A stretch of 39,616 bases of DNA from Planctomycetota bacterium (GTDB taxonomy: Bacteria; Planctomycetota; Planctomycetia; Pirellulales; UBA1268): NCBI GenBank assembly GCA_016872555.1, contig VGZO01000040.1, forward strand, positions 1 to 39,616, written 5' to 3'. Position 1 is the stretch's first letter; each line of letters opens with the position of its first letter. Positions 24,722-32,416 of the stretch are shown piece after piece. Both the position numbers and the translations under genes were made by a program. The notes below the pieces were generated by a model. It had not been told where the DNA came from. It ran no database searches and worked only from the letters and a program-made list of their open reading frames with translations.

Positions 24722-25228
24722 TCAGGCGTCGCCGCGCGGGACCGCGGCGGGCGGAAGACCGCCGGTCGGGAGGTTGGCCTCGGCGAGAATCGGCTCCAAC
24801 TCCTCGACGAAGGCGCGGACGTCCTTGAACTGCCGGTACACGCTGGCGAAGCGCACGAAGGCCACCTGGTCGAGACGCCGCAACGCCTCCATCAGCCGCT
24901 CGCCGATGACGCGGCTGGGGATCTCGCTCTCATAGCCGTCGGCGAACTCCGTCTCCAGCGCCGTCACCACCCCCTCGATATCGGCGTCGGTGACCGGGCG
25001 CTTCCAGCAGGCACGCGAAAGCCCGCGCTTGAGCTTGTCGCGGTCGAACGGCTCGCGCTCGCCCCCCTTCTTGACCACCGTGAGCTGCTGGCGCTCGACC
25101 CGCTCGTAGGTCGTGAACCGGCGCCGGCACGACAGGCACTCCCGGCGCCGCCGGATCGTGTTGCCGTCGTCTCCGGCGCGTGAATCGATGACCCGGTCGT
25201 TTTCGATCCGGCAAAACGGACAGCGCAC
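24722..25228 (-). CDS. nrdR: Transcriptional repressor NrdR
   Basis: This 168-residue protein has the NrdR zinc ribbon (CPFC at 3-6, CLSC near 32-35, and [11 protein letters not shown]) followed by an ATP-cone domain (about 49-139: [20 protein letters not shown] and [12 protein letters not shown]). NrdR senses ATP/dATP and represses ribonucleotide reductase genes by binding NrdR boxes. The start is GTG at 25228, 6 nt after a strong AGGAGG. It lies 57 bp downstream of rpoN on the same strand. Confidence 0.96.
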   Translation of the reverse strand: MRCPFCRIENDRVIDSRAGDDGNTIRRRRECLSCRRRFTTYERVERQQLTVVKKGGEREPFDRDKLKRGLSRACWKRPVTDADIEGVVTALETEFADGYESEIPSRVIGERLMEALRRLDQVAFVRFASVYRQFKDVRAFVEELEPILAEANLPTGGLPPAAVPRGDA

Positions 25229-25285
25229 CGCGGTCCTCCTCCCTGCGAGCGTGTGCCGCTGGCGGCACGATCGACTTCCGATCCG

Positions 25286-26971
25286 TCAGCTGCCGATCAC
25301 CCCACCGTGGTCACCGTCGAATCGCGGCGGCAGCGCCGCCACGGCCGCCGGTTGGAACCCGTCGGCGAGGGGATCCGCGCGGTGGTCGATGCCGTCGTCG
25401 TCCCCCGCGCCGTCGGCCGGCGCGGCGTCGATCTCCTCGATCCCCTCGGGGAGCGGCTCGTCGGCCGCCGCCGGGGTCCGGTCGGAGCGGCGCGCGAGCG
25501 TCCAGTCACGACGCTGCCGCGAGCTGGGGATCTTCATCGCCTTGCGGTACTTGGTCACCGTCCGCCGCGCCAGCGTGATTCCCCGCGCCGCGAGCTGCTC
25601 GACGAGGTCGTCGTCGCTGTAGGGCGCGTCCTTCGGCTCGCCCTGGATGATCTCCTGAAGCTTGAGGCGGACGGTGTCCCAGGCGACCTCGTCGCCGTCG
25701 GCACTCACCGTCCCGCCGACGAAGAACCGCCGCAGCGCGTACAACCCGCGCGGCGTCTGCAGCCATTTGTCGTCGACCGCGCGGCTCACGGTGGTGACGT
25801 GCATCACGATCCGGTCGGCGATCTGCTGCATTTTGAGCGGCTCGATCGCCTCCGGCCCCTCGGTGAGAAACCGCGTCTGGTGGTCGACGATCGCCTGGGC
25901 CGTCTTGAGGAGCGTCGAGCGGCGCTGCTCGATCGACTCGATCAGCCACTGGGCGGCGTTGATCTTGCGCTTGATGTACTCGCGCGTGGCGGGTGTCGTG
26001 TCGGCGTCGGCGAGCATCGCCCGGTAGGTCGGGCTGATCCGCAGGTTCGGCAGGTCGACGTCCTCGAGGCGGACCTTCCACGTCCCGTCGGGCTGCTGCT
26101 CGACGTAGGCGTCGGGCTTCACCGCGGGCACCACCCGGACGATGAACGCCGCCCCGGGCTTCGGATTGAGCGAGTGGAGGAGGCGCCGCAGCCGCTCAAT
26201 CTCGGCGATGCTGAAGCCGGTCTTCTTCTCGATGAACGGGAGCCGGTTGGCCGCCAGATCCTCGAGGTGGTCGCCGACCAGCCGCCGCAGCTGCCGCGAG
26301 CAGGGGGTTTCGGGACGGATCTGGAGGAGCAGGCACTCGCGGAGATCGCGGGCCCCGACCCCGGTCGGATCCATGCTCTGCACGATTTCGAGGGCCTGAG
26401 TGAGATCAGCGAGTTGCCCCGCCGGCCCGTCGGGATCGATCAGTTCCTCGAGCGGCAACGGCAGGTACCCGTTGGCGTCGAGGTTGTTGATCACCCGTTC
26501 GGCGGCCTGGCGCTGCCCGGGGGTGAGGTCGTATCCGGAGAGCTGGTCGGAGAGGTGGTTGAACAGCGTTTCCGGCCGTTCCTCCATGTTGGCGATCGCG
26601 TCAAGGTAGCGATCGGAGGCCTCCTCGATCCGGCCGGCACTGGGGCGGCTGCGGTCGTCGTCGGAATCGGGGTATTCAGCCGCCCAATCGTAGGAGCGCT
26701 CGAAATCGGCCTGATTGGCATGCTCCTGGTCGACGACGAGGGGCTGCTCGTCGAGCGGCTTGCCCACCTCGGGAGCGGGGGCAACTTCCGCCACCGGAAG
26801 GTCTCCATCCCCCTCGTCGACCTCGAGCGTCTCGTTGTTCTGGATCTCCTGCTCGATCCGCTCCTCGAGGGCGAGCAACGGCAACTGCAGGATCTCCATC
26901 GACTGGATCATGCGCGGCGCAAGCACCTGCTTTTGCGCCATCCGCATTTCCTGGCCGAACGACATCCGCAT
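25286..26971 (-). CDS. rpoN: RNA polymerase sigma-54 factor
   Basis: This 561-residue protein has sigma-54 region I (MSFGQEMRMAQKQVLAP, SMEILQLPLLALEERI) and an acidic region II (about 60-115). The core-binding region includes LDANGYL, MDPTGVGARDLRECLLLQI and LNPKPG. The DNA-binding region ends in the RpoN box ARRTVTKYRKAMKIPSS. Sigma-54 needs AAA+ activators. The ATG at 26971 was chosen because GAGG sits 7 nt upstream; other in-frame ATGs lie at 26986 and 26965. About 70 acidic, low-complexity residues follow the RpoN box, which normally lies close to the C terminus. Confidence 0.96.
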   Translation of the reverse strand: MRMSFGQEMRMAQKQVLAPRMIQSMEILQLPLLALEERIEQEIQNNETLEVDEGDGDLPVAEVAPAPEVGKPLDEQPLVVDQEHANQADFERSYDWAAEYPDSDDDRSRPSAGRIEEASDRYLDAIANMEERPETLFNHLSDQLSGYDLTPGQRQAAERVINNLDANGYLPLPLEELIDPDGPAGQLADLTQALEIVQSMDPTGVGARDLRECLLLQIRPETPCSRQLRRLVGDHLEDLAANRLPFIEKKTGFSIAEIERLRRLLHSLNPKPGAAFIVRVVPAVKPDAYVEQQPDGTWKVRLEDVDLPNLRISPTYRAMLADADTTPATREYIKRKINAAQWLIESIEQRRSTLLKTAQAIVDHQTRFLTEGPEAIEPLKMQQIADRIVMHVTTVSRAVDDKWLQTPRGLYALRRFFVGGTVSADGDEVAWDTVRLKLQEIIQGEPKDAPYSDDDLVEQLAARGITLARRTVTKYRKAMKIPSSRQRRDWTLARRSDRTPAAADEPLPEGIEEIDAAPADGAGDDDGIDHRADPLADGFQPAAVAALPPRFDGDHGGVIGS

Positions 26972-27133
26972 CGCAGTGCCTCGCATCCGCCCCGGGGCCC
27001 GGCCCGAAAACGTGGCCTCAGGATACCCTGTTCGGTCGCCGGCGCCGCACCCTGGCGTTTTCCCGGCCGGGGGAGCAGCCGCTGGCACGATCACTGGCCG
27101 GACGACGACGGGAACGAAGCCCGACCGCGGGGC

Positions 27134-27790
27134 TCAGAAGGCGCGGCGTTCGGCCAGGGCGTCGGCGAGCATGTCACGATTGGCATGCTCGAGGGGGGTG
27201 CCGACCGTCAGCCCACGGGCCAGCCTGGTGATCGTCACGGGGAGCCCGGCGAGCCGCTGGACGACGGCCAGCGCCGTCGCATCCCCCTCGACGCTCGGCG
27301 TCGTCGCCATGATCACCTCGCGAACCGCGCCTCCCCGGATCCGGGCGACGAGGGACTCGATGGCGAGCCGCTCCGGACCGATGCCCGCCAGCGGCGACAG
27401 CCGGCCGCCGAGGACGTGGTAGACGCCACGGTAGTGCCCGGCTTCCTCGAAGGCCGCCAGGTCGCGGACCCGCTCGACGACGCAGATCGTGGCCAGGTCA
27501 CGGCGCGGATCGACGCAGATCGAGCAGCGTTCCTGCTCGCCGAGATTGCCACACACCGTGCAGGGGCGAAGGTCCTCACGCACGGCGCGGATGGCGTCGG
27601 CGAACGCCAGCGCCTCGGCGGCGGGCATCTGCAGGACATGGTGGGCGAGCCTCTCTGCCGACTTGCGGCCGATCCCCGGGAGCCCGGCGAAGGCGTCGAC
27701 CAGGCGCCCGATCGGCCCGCCGACACCCTCGGCCACGGCGCGCGGCGTGCGCCGCCCGGGCCGGTCCCGTGGGGCCTGCTCGTCAGCCAT
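27134..27790 (-). CDS. recR: Recombination protein RecR
   Basis: This 218-residue protein has the RecR order: helix-hairpin-helix (AFAGLPGIGRKSAERLAHHVL), C4 zinc finger (CTVCGNLGEQERCSIC), then a Toprim domain (TICVVERVRDLAAFEEAGHYRG, GIGPERLAI) and EVIMATTPSVEGDATA with a C-terminal Walker-like end. RecR works with RecF and RecO in loading RecA at gaps. The ATG at 27790 follows a strong AGGAGGGG and overlaps the dnaX stop by 8 bp. About 20 extra residues precede the usual N terminus. The adjacency to dnaX is widely conserved. Confidence 0.96.
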   Translation of the reverse strand: MADEQAPRDRPGRRTPRAVAEGVGGPIGRLVDAFAGLPGIGRKSAERLAHHVLQMPAAEALAFADAIRAVREDLRPCTVCGNLGEQERCSICVDPRRDLATICVVERVRDLAAFEEAGHYRGVYHVLGGRLSPLAGIGPERLAIESLVARIRGGAVREVIMATTPSVEGDATALAVVQRLAGLPVTITRLARGLTVGTPLEHANRDMLADALAERRAF

Positions 27791-29663
27791 CGGGCTCCCC
27801 TCCTGAGGCTTCCGCGGCCATCCCCACCGCATCGCCGCCCACGGGCTCCGTCGCCGGCACGACGGCGACCGCGGCACCGGTGCCGTCGACCTCGCGGGGC
27901 CGGGGCGGGTCGACCCGGCGGATGGAACCGTCGAAAAGTTCACACGCCTGTCGGACGAGCGGATGCGCGGTCGCGGCGCGGACCAGCGCCGCCTGCGAGA
28001 GCCCGGCGCCGCTCCCGGCGTCGGCCTTCGGGCCCGGGGACGAAGCCCCCCCGGCGTCCGCCTCGTCGGCGGCGAGGTCGACCGCGACGCTCGCAGGACG
28101 CCCGACGATCCCGACCAGCGCCCGCTGGAGCCCCGTGACCACGTCGGAACCACGGAGAAAGTCGAGCGCCATCCGCGCCCCGGCGGGCAACGTGACGGCG
28201 AGCCGGCCCTCGTGCCACACCGCCTGCACGGCGAGGTCGGCGAAATCGGCGGCCAGACCGCCGACGATCCGGCCACACTCGCGCCACACCACGAGCGGCT
28301 CGGCATCGGCACTGACTCCGGGGGCGACAGGCGCGGAGGCCGCAGGCGCTGCCGACGGCTGCGGCACGGCGAACGCCGGCGCTACCGCGTGCGGGGCCGG
28401 CACGGCCGCAGTCAGGTCAGCCGTTTTTTTTTCGCGCCGCTCCGGCGGGCCCGCGGCCGGGACCGCGCCCGCCGGTGCCGACAGCGTGCCGACGAGGGTG
28501 GCCAGCCCGTCGAGGTCCTCGAGTGCCGCCAACCGGACCACCGCCATCTCGGCGAGCACCGTCGGGTGGGCGCTCGAGCGCATCCGCGCCAGTGCCTGGT
28601 CGACGATCTGCAGCATCGCCAGGACCGTGGCCGTGCCGAGCCGGGGTCCGGCGTCGAGGAGATCGATCCCCAGGCCGTCCCCTTCCCGGAGCGCCTCGCG
28701 GCCGGAGCCGACGCTCGCCACCAGGCAGTCACGCAGCGCCCCGAGGATCTGCTCGAGCACGCCGCCGCAGTCGGCCCCGCCGCGGAGGGCGGCGTCGAGT
28801 CCGGCCAGCGCCGCGCGCGGATCGCGGTCGAAGATCGCGCGGAGGATAGCGCCGACCAGTTCGTCGCGGCCGGTGCCGATGAGGGCATGGACGTCGTCGA
28901 TCCCGATCTCGCGCGGCGTGCCGTCGCCCACGATGCCGCCGAGCAGCTGCTCGAGGAGCGACTGGCTGTCGCGCATGCTGCCGTTGGCCCGCCGGGCGAC
29001 GAGGTCGATCGCCGGGGCCGTGATCGCCATCCCCTCGGCCGCGACGATCTGCGCGAGCCGTCCGGCGATCGCCGGCGCGTCGACGACGTGGAAGTCGAAC
29101 CGCTGGCAGCGCGAGAGGATCGTCACCGGGAGTTTGTCGGGCTCGGTCGTGCAGAGGACGAACTTGACGTGCGGCGGCGGCTCCTCGAGCGTCTTGAGGA
29201 GGGCGTTGAACGCCTCGCGCGTGAGCATGTGGACTTCGTCGATGATGTACACCTTGAACCGCCCCCGCGCCGGCCGGACGGCGACGTTCTGGCGGAGCTG
29301 GCGGATCTCGTCGATGCCGCGGTTGCTGGCGGCGTCGATCTCGAGGACGTCGATGTCCTGGCCGCCGGCGATCGCCAGGCAGGCGTCGCAGGCGTCGCAC
29401 GGCTCGGCCGCCGGACCGCGCTGGCACTGCAGGGCCTTGGCGAGGATCCGCGCGGCACTGGTCTTGCCCACGCCGCGGGCGCCAGTGAACAGGTAGGCGT
29501 GCCCGACGCGCCCGGACTCGATCGCCCCCGAGAGGCCACGGGCGACGTGCTCCTGGCCGACGAGATCGGCGAAGCGCTGGGGCCGATAGCGGCGTGCGAC
29601 CACCCGGTACCCGGCCGCCTGCTCCCCCTCCCCGGCGACGGAGTTCCGATCGGGAGGGGGCAT
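27783..29663 (-). CDS. dnaX: DNA polymerase III subunit tau (gamma by slippage)
   Basis: This 626-residue clamp-loader ATPase has Walker A GARGVGKTS (61-69), a four-Cys zinc module (QCQRGPAAEPCDACDACL), Walker B IIDEVHML, and sensor regions CTTEPDKLPVTILSRCQRF and NGSMRDSQSLLEQ. The C-terminal tau-specific part is Ala/Pro-rich then ordered. The ATG at 29663 follows GAGGTGAT by 5 nt. Codons 411-414 contain a run of nine As (GAA AAA AAA ACG). A one-base insertion or deletion there leads to a stop within six codons, which would give a gamma-like product of about 415 residues. The gene lies between the SRP RNA and recR. Confidence 0.96.
   Translation of the reverse strand: MPPPDRNSVAGEGEQAAGYRVVARRYRPQRFADLVGQEHVARGLSGAIESGRVGHAYLFTGARGVGKTSAARILAKALQCQRGPAAEPCDACDACLAIAGGQDIDVLEIDAASNRGIDEIRQLRQNVAVRPARGRFKVYIIDEVHMLTREAFNALLKTLEEPPPHVKFVLCTTEPDKLPVTILSRCQRFDFHVVDAPAIAGRLAQIVAAEGMAITAPAIDLVARRANGSMRDSQSLLEQLLGGIVGDGTPREIGIDDVHALIGTGRDELVGAILRAIFDRDPRAALAGLDAALRGGADCGGVLEQILGALRDCLVASVGSGREALREGDGLGIDLLDAGPRLGTATVLAMLQIVDQALARMRSSAHPTVLAEMAVVRLAALEDLDGLATLVGTLSAPAGAVPAAGPPERREKKTADLTAAVPAPHAVAPAFAVPQPSAAPAASAPVAPGVSADAEPLVVWRECGRIVGGLAADFADLAVQAVWHEGRLAVTLPAGARMALDFLRGSDVVTGLQRALVGIVGRPASVAVDLAADEADAGGASSPGPKADAGSGAGLSQAALVRAATAHPLVRQACELFDGSIRRVDPPRPREVDGTGAAVAVVPATEPVGGDAVGMAAEASGGEPDG
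28424..28432 (-). promoter_or_regulatory. A9 slippery run in dnaX (candidate tau/gamma switch)
   Basis: Nine consecutive As on the coding strand encode Lys412-Lys413 and the adjoining codon bases. With one extra A the reading becomes E-K-K-N-G-stop; with one A missing it becomes E-K-K-R-L-T-stop. A GGAG lies about 7 nt upstream of the run. The arrangement parallels the A9 run in Thermus thermophilus dnaX (transcriptional slippage) and the A-AAA-AAG site in E. coli (ribosomal frameshifting). Confidence 0.8.
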
Positions 29664-29683
29664 GGCGGATCACCTCGGGGGCC

Positions 29684-29793
29684 GGATGCCGATGAGAGGC
29701 CCTCCGCACAAAGGAGCGACTGCTTATGGCTGCTGCGGTTAGGCCCTGACCAGGTTCGCAGGCCCCCATCGCAGGGGCCTCTCATCGGCATCC
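29684..29793 (-). ncRNA. ffs: Signal recognition particle RNA (small bacterial type)
   Basis: On the minus strand the sequence contains the SRP helix-8 core: GGTCAGG, then GCC-TAAC-CGC, then AGCAGCC. Its ends form a perfect 19-bp stem (29684-29702 with 29775-29793), giving a hairpin of about 110 nt like 4.5S RNA. It binds Ffh and directs membrane protein targeting. The location upstream of dnaX-recR is seen in many bacteria and supports the call. The apical loop reads UAAC rather than GGAA, with a C-C opposition below it. The ends are inferred from the stem. Confidence 0.9.
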
Positions 29794-29860
29794 GCACCCT
29801 CTCCGAACGGTTGTACGCGGCTCCCCACCCCCCGGTCAAAGGCTGCTACATTTCGCCCCC

Positions 29861-32404
29861 ATGTCGTCGCCGATGATGCAGCAGTTCGCCGCCGCCAAGG
29901 CCCGGTGCCCCGGGGCCCTGGTGCTGTTTCGGATGGGGGACTTCTACGAACTGTTCGGCGACGATGCCCGCGAGGCCGCCGCCCTCCTCGATCTCACGCT
30001 CACCAGCCGCGACAAGGGCCCCGACGCCCTGCCGATGGCCGGCTTTCCCTTTCACCAACTCGACACCCAACTGGCGCGGCTCGTCGCCGCCGGCCGGCGG
30101 GTGGCGATCTGCGAGCAGATCGACGACCCGAAGACGACCAAGGGGCTGCTCCGCCGCGAGGTGACGCGGATCGTCACGCCGGGCATCGCCGCCGACGAAT
30201 CGCTGCTCGCGGCCGACCGGCGCAACCACCTGCTGGCGCTGGTGCCAGCCGGCTCGGGAACACCGGCCGGCCTGGCCTGGATCGACGTCGCCGCCGGCCG
30301 CTTCGAGGCCGCCACCCTCCCCGGCGACGACGTCGCCGACCTCGTGCTGCGCCTCGCTCCCTCGGAGTGCCTGTGCGGCGAGGGGGACCGGGCCGCGGCC
30401 GCCGAAGCCGCGCGCGGCGGCGGCTTCGACCGGGCCCTGACGACGCGCCCGGACTGGTGGTTCGGGGCAGCCGAGGTGATGCGGGCGCTCGACGGCTGCC
30501 TCGGATGCCGGCTCGAGGGGCTCGGCTTCGACCTCCCCGCCGACCTTCCGGGGATCCGCGCCGCCGGAGCGATCGTCGCCTACCTCCGCGAGAACGATCC
30601 GGCGGCGGTGGCCCGGATCAACTCGCTGTCGCCGTGGCGGCCCGGGCACCGCCTCGAGATCGACGAGGCCTCGCGCCGGAGCCTCGAACTGCTCCGCTCG
30701 AGCACCACCGGGCTCCGCGCCGGGTCGCTCGTCGACGTCCTCGACCGGACGCGGACGGCGATGGGGGGCCGGCTCCTCGGCGAGTGGATCACCGCCCCGC
30801 TCGTCGACCGCGCTGCAATCGACGAGCGTCTCGACGCCGTCGCCGCGCTCGTCGCCGCGCCCGCGACGGCCGCCGCGCTCGCCGACGCCATCGCCGAGGT
30901 CGGCGATCTCGAGCGCCTCGTGGGGCGGGCCGTCGCGGGGCGCGCCGGCCCGCGCGACGTCGAGCGGATCGGACGCGCGGCGACGGCGCTGCCGGCGATC
31001 CGCACGGCGCTCGCCGCCGCCAGCGGACTGCTCGCCGAGCTGCGCGACGGGCTCGATCCCTGCGCGGACGTCGCCGAGCGGGTCGGGGCCACGTTCCGCG
31101 ACGGCTGCCCGGTGTCGGAACGCGACGGCGGCTTCATCCGCCCCGGCCGCGATCCGCGCCTCGACGAATTGACGGAGCTCGCCAGCGGCGGCAAGGCCTG
31201 GATCGCCGCCTACCAGGCGGAGCAGATCGCACGGACCGGGATCGCGTCGCTGAAAGTCGGCTTCAACCGCGTGTTCGGCTTCTTCCTCGAGGTCGGTCGG
31301 GCCCACGCCGGCAAGGTACCCGCCGACTACGTCCGCAAGCAGACGGTGAAGAACGCCGAGCGCTACACGACCCCCGAGCTCGACCAGCGCCAGCGCCAGG
31401 TGCTCTCGGCCGAAGACGACGCGCTGCGCCGCGAGCTGGAGCTGCTCGCCGAGTCGCGCGCGTTCGTCGCCGGCTGCCGCGAGCGCCTCGACCGGGCGGC
31501 GGCGATCGCGGCGATCCTCGACTGCCTCGGTAGCCTCGCTGCCGTGGCGCGCTCCGCCGGCTGGGTCCGCCCCGAGATCGGCGACGACGGGCGCCTCGAG
31601 ATCGTGGCCGGGCGACATCCGGTGCTCGAACGGCTCCTGCCGGCCGGGGCGCTGGTCGCCAACGACCTCTCGCTGTGGGGCGGCCCGGGCCGCGACCCGG
31701 CGACGGCGCCGAGCCTGGCGCTGGTTACCGGTCCCAACATGGGGGGCAAGAGCACGTTCATCCGCCAGGCGGCGATCCTCGTCGTCCTCGCCCAGGCGGG
31801 GAGCTTCGTCCCCGCCGACCGCGCCCGGGTCGGGATCGTCGACCGGCTGTTCGCCCGGATCGGGGCCGGCGACGACCTCGCCCGCGGTGCCAGCACGTTC
31901 CTGGTGGAGATGGCACAGACCGCGCGGATCCTCAACCGCGCGACTGCGGCGAGCCTCGTGATCCTCGACGAGGTCGGGCGCGGGACAAGCACGTTTGACG
32001 GCCTCGCCGTCGCCCAGGCGGTCGTCGAGGATCTCCACGACCGGGTCGGCTGCCGGACGCTGTTCGCCACCCACTACCTCCAGCTGGCGGCGCTCGAGCG
32101 TCTCCCGGGCGTGGCGAACCTCCAGGTACTCGTCGAGCAGCACGAGGGCGGGCTCGTGTTCCTCCACCGCGTGGCGCGCGGCGCGGCCGACCGCAGCTGG
32201 GGGGTCCACGTGGCGCGCCTCGCGGGAGTGCCCGAGCCGGTCATCGACCGGGCCTGCGACCTGCTGGCGGCGTTCGAAGGGGGCGCGACCGACGGCGCGG
32301 CCACGGCTGCCGCCCCCCTCGATGCCCCGCCGCGCGATTCCGCGCGCGGCAAGCGACGTTCCGCCCCCGACCCGGCCGCGGCACAGCGGACGCTGTTCGA
32401 CTGA
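29861..32404 (+). CDS. mutS: DNA mismatch repair protein MutS
   Basis: This 847-residue protein matches MutS. It has the N-terminal mismatch-binding domain with VLFRMGDFYELFGDDA and its Phe-x-Glu mismatch contact. The connector includes GLAWIDVAAGRF, followed by the lever and clamp domains. The ATPase has Walker A GPNMGGKST near residue 624, DDLARGASTFLVEM, Walker B LVILDEVGRGTSTFDG and the TLFATHY motif. MutS recognises mismatches and recruits MutL. The ATG at 29861 starts MSSPMMQQF, as in the family; there is no clear Shine-Dalgarno. It is divergent from the SRP RNA-dnaX-recR set and ends 12 bp before the convergent molybdoprotein gene. Confidence 0.97.
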   Translation: MSSPMMQQFAAAKARCPGALVLFRMGDFYELFGDDAREAAALLDLTLTSRDKGPDALPMAGFPFHQLDTQLARLVAAGRRVAICEQIDDPKTTKGLLRREVTRIVTPGIAADESLLAADRRNHLLALVPAGSGTPAGLAWIDVAAGRFEAATLPGDDVADLVLRLAPSECLCGEGDRAAAAEAARGGGFDRALTTRPDWWFGAAEVMRALDGCLGCRLEGLGFDLPADLPGIRAAGAIVAYLRENDPAAVARINSLSPWRPGHRLEIDEASRRSLELLRSSTTGLRAGSLVDVLDRTRTAMGGRLLGEWITAPLVDRAAIDERLDAVAALVAAPATAAALADAIAEVGDLERLVGRAVAGRAGPRDVERIGRAATALPAIRTALAAASGLLAELRDGLDPCADVAERVGATFRDGCPVSERDGGFIRPGRDPRLDELTELASGGKAWIAAYQAEQIARTGIASLKVGFNRVFGFFLEVGRAHAGKVPADYVRKQTVKNAERYTTPELDQRQRQVLSAEDDALRRELELLAESRAFVAGCRERLDRAAAIAAILDCLGSLAAVARSAGWVRPEIGDDGRLEIVAGRHPVLERLLPAGALVANDLSLWGGPGRDPATAPSLALVTGPNMGGKSTFIRQAAILVVLAQAGSFVPADRARVGIVDRLFARIGAGDDLARGASTFLVEMAQTARILNRATAASLVILDEVGRGTSTFDGLAVAQAVVEDLHDRVGCRTLFATHYLQLAALERLPGVANLQVLVEQHEGGLVFLHRVARGAADRSWGVHVARLAGVPEPVIDRACDLLAAFEGGATDGAATAAAPLDAPPRDSARGKRRSAPDPAAAQRTLFD

Positions 32405-32416
32405 CGGCCAGGCCGG

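Noticed and set aside
25253-28138. 961-codon plus-strand frame opposite rpoN and recR
   Set aside because: It spans three clear minus-strand genes; composition is typical of an antisense shadow.
28412-28888. dnaX frameshift error or pseudogene
   Set aside because: The zero frame is intact for 626 codons, and the A-run with near out-of-frame stops fits programmed slippage better than an assembly fault.
29846-32209. Long minus-strand open frame opposite mutS
   Set aside because: MutS is unambiguous on the plus strand; the antisense frame has no motifs.
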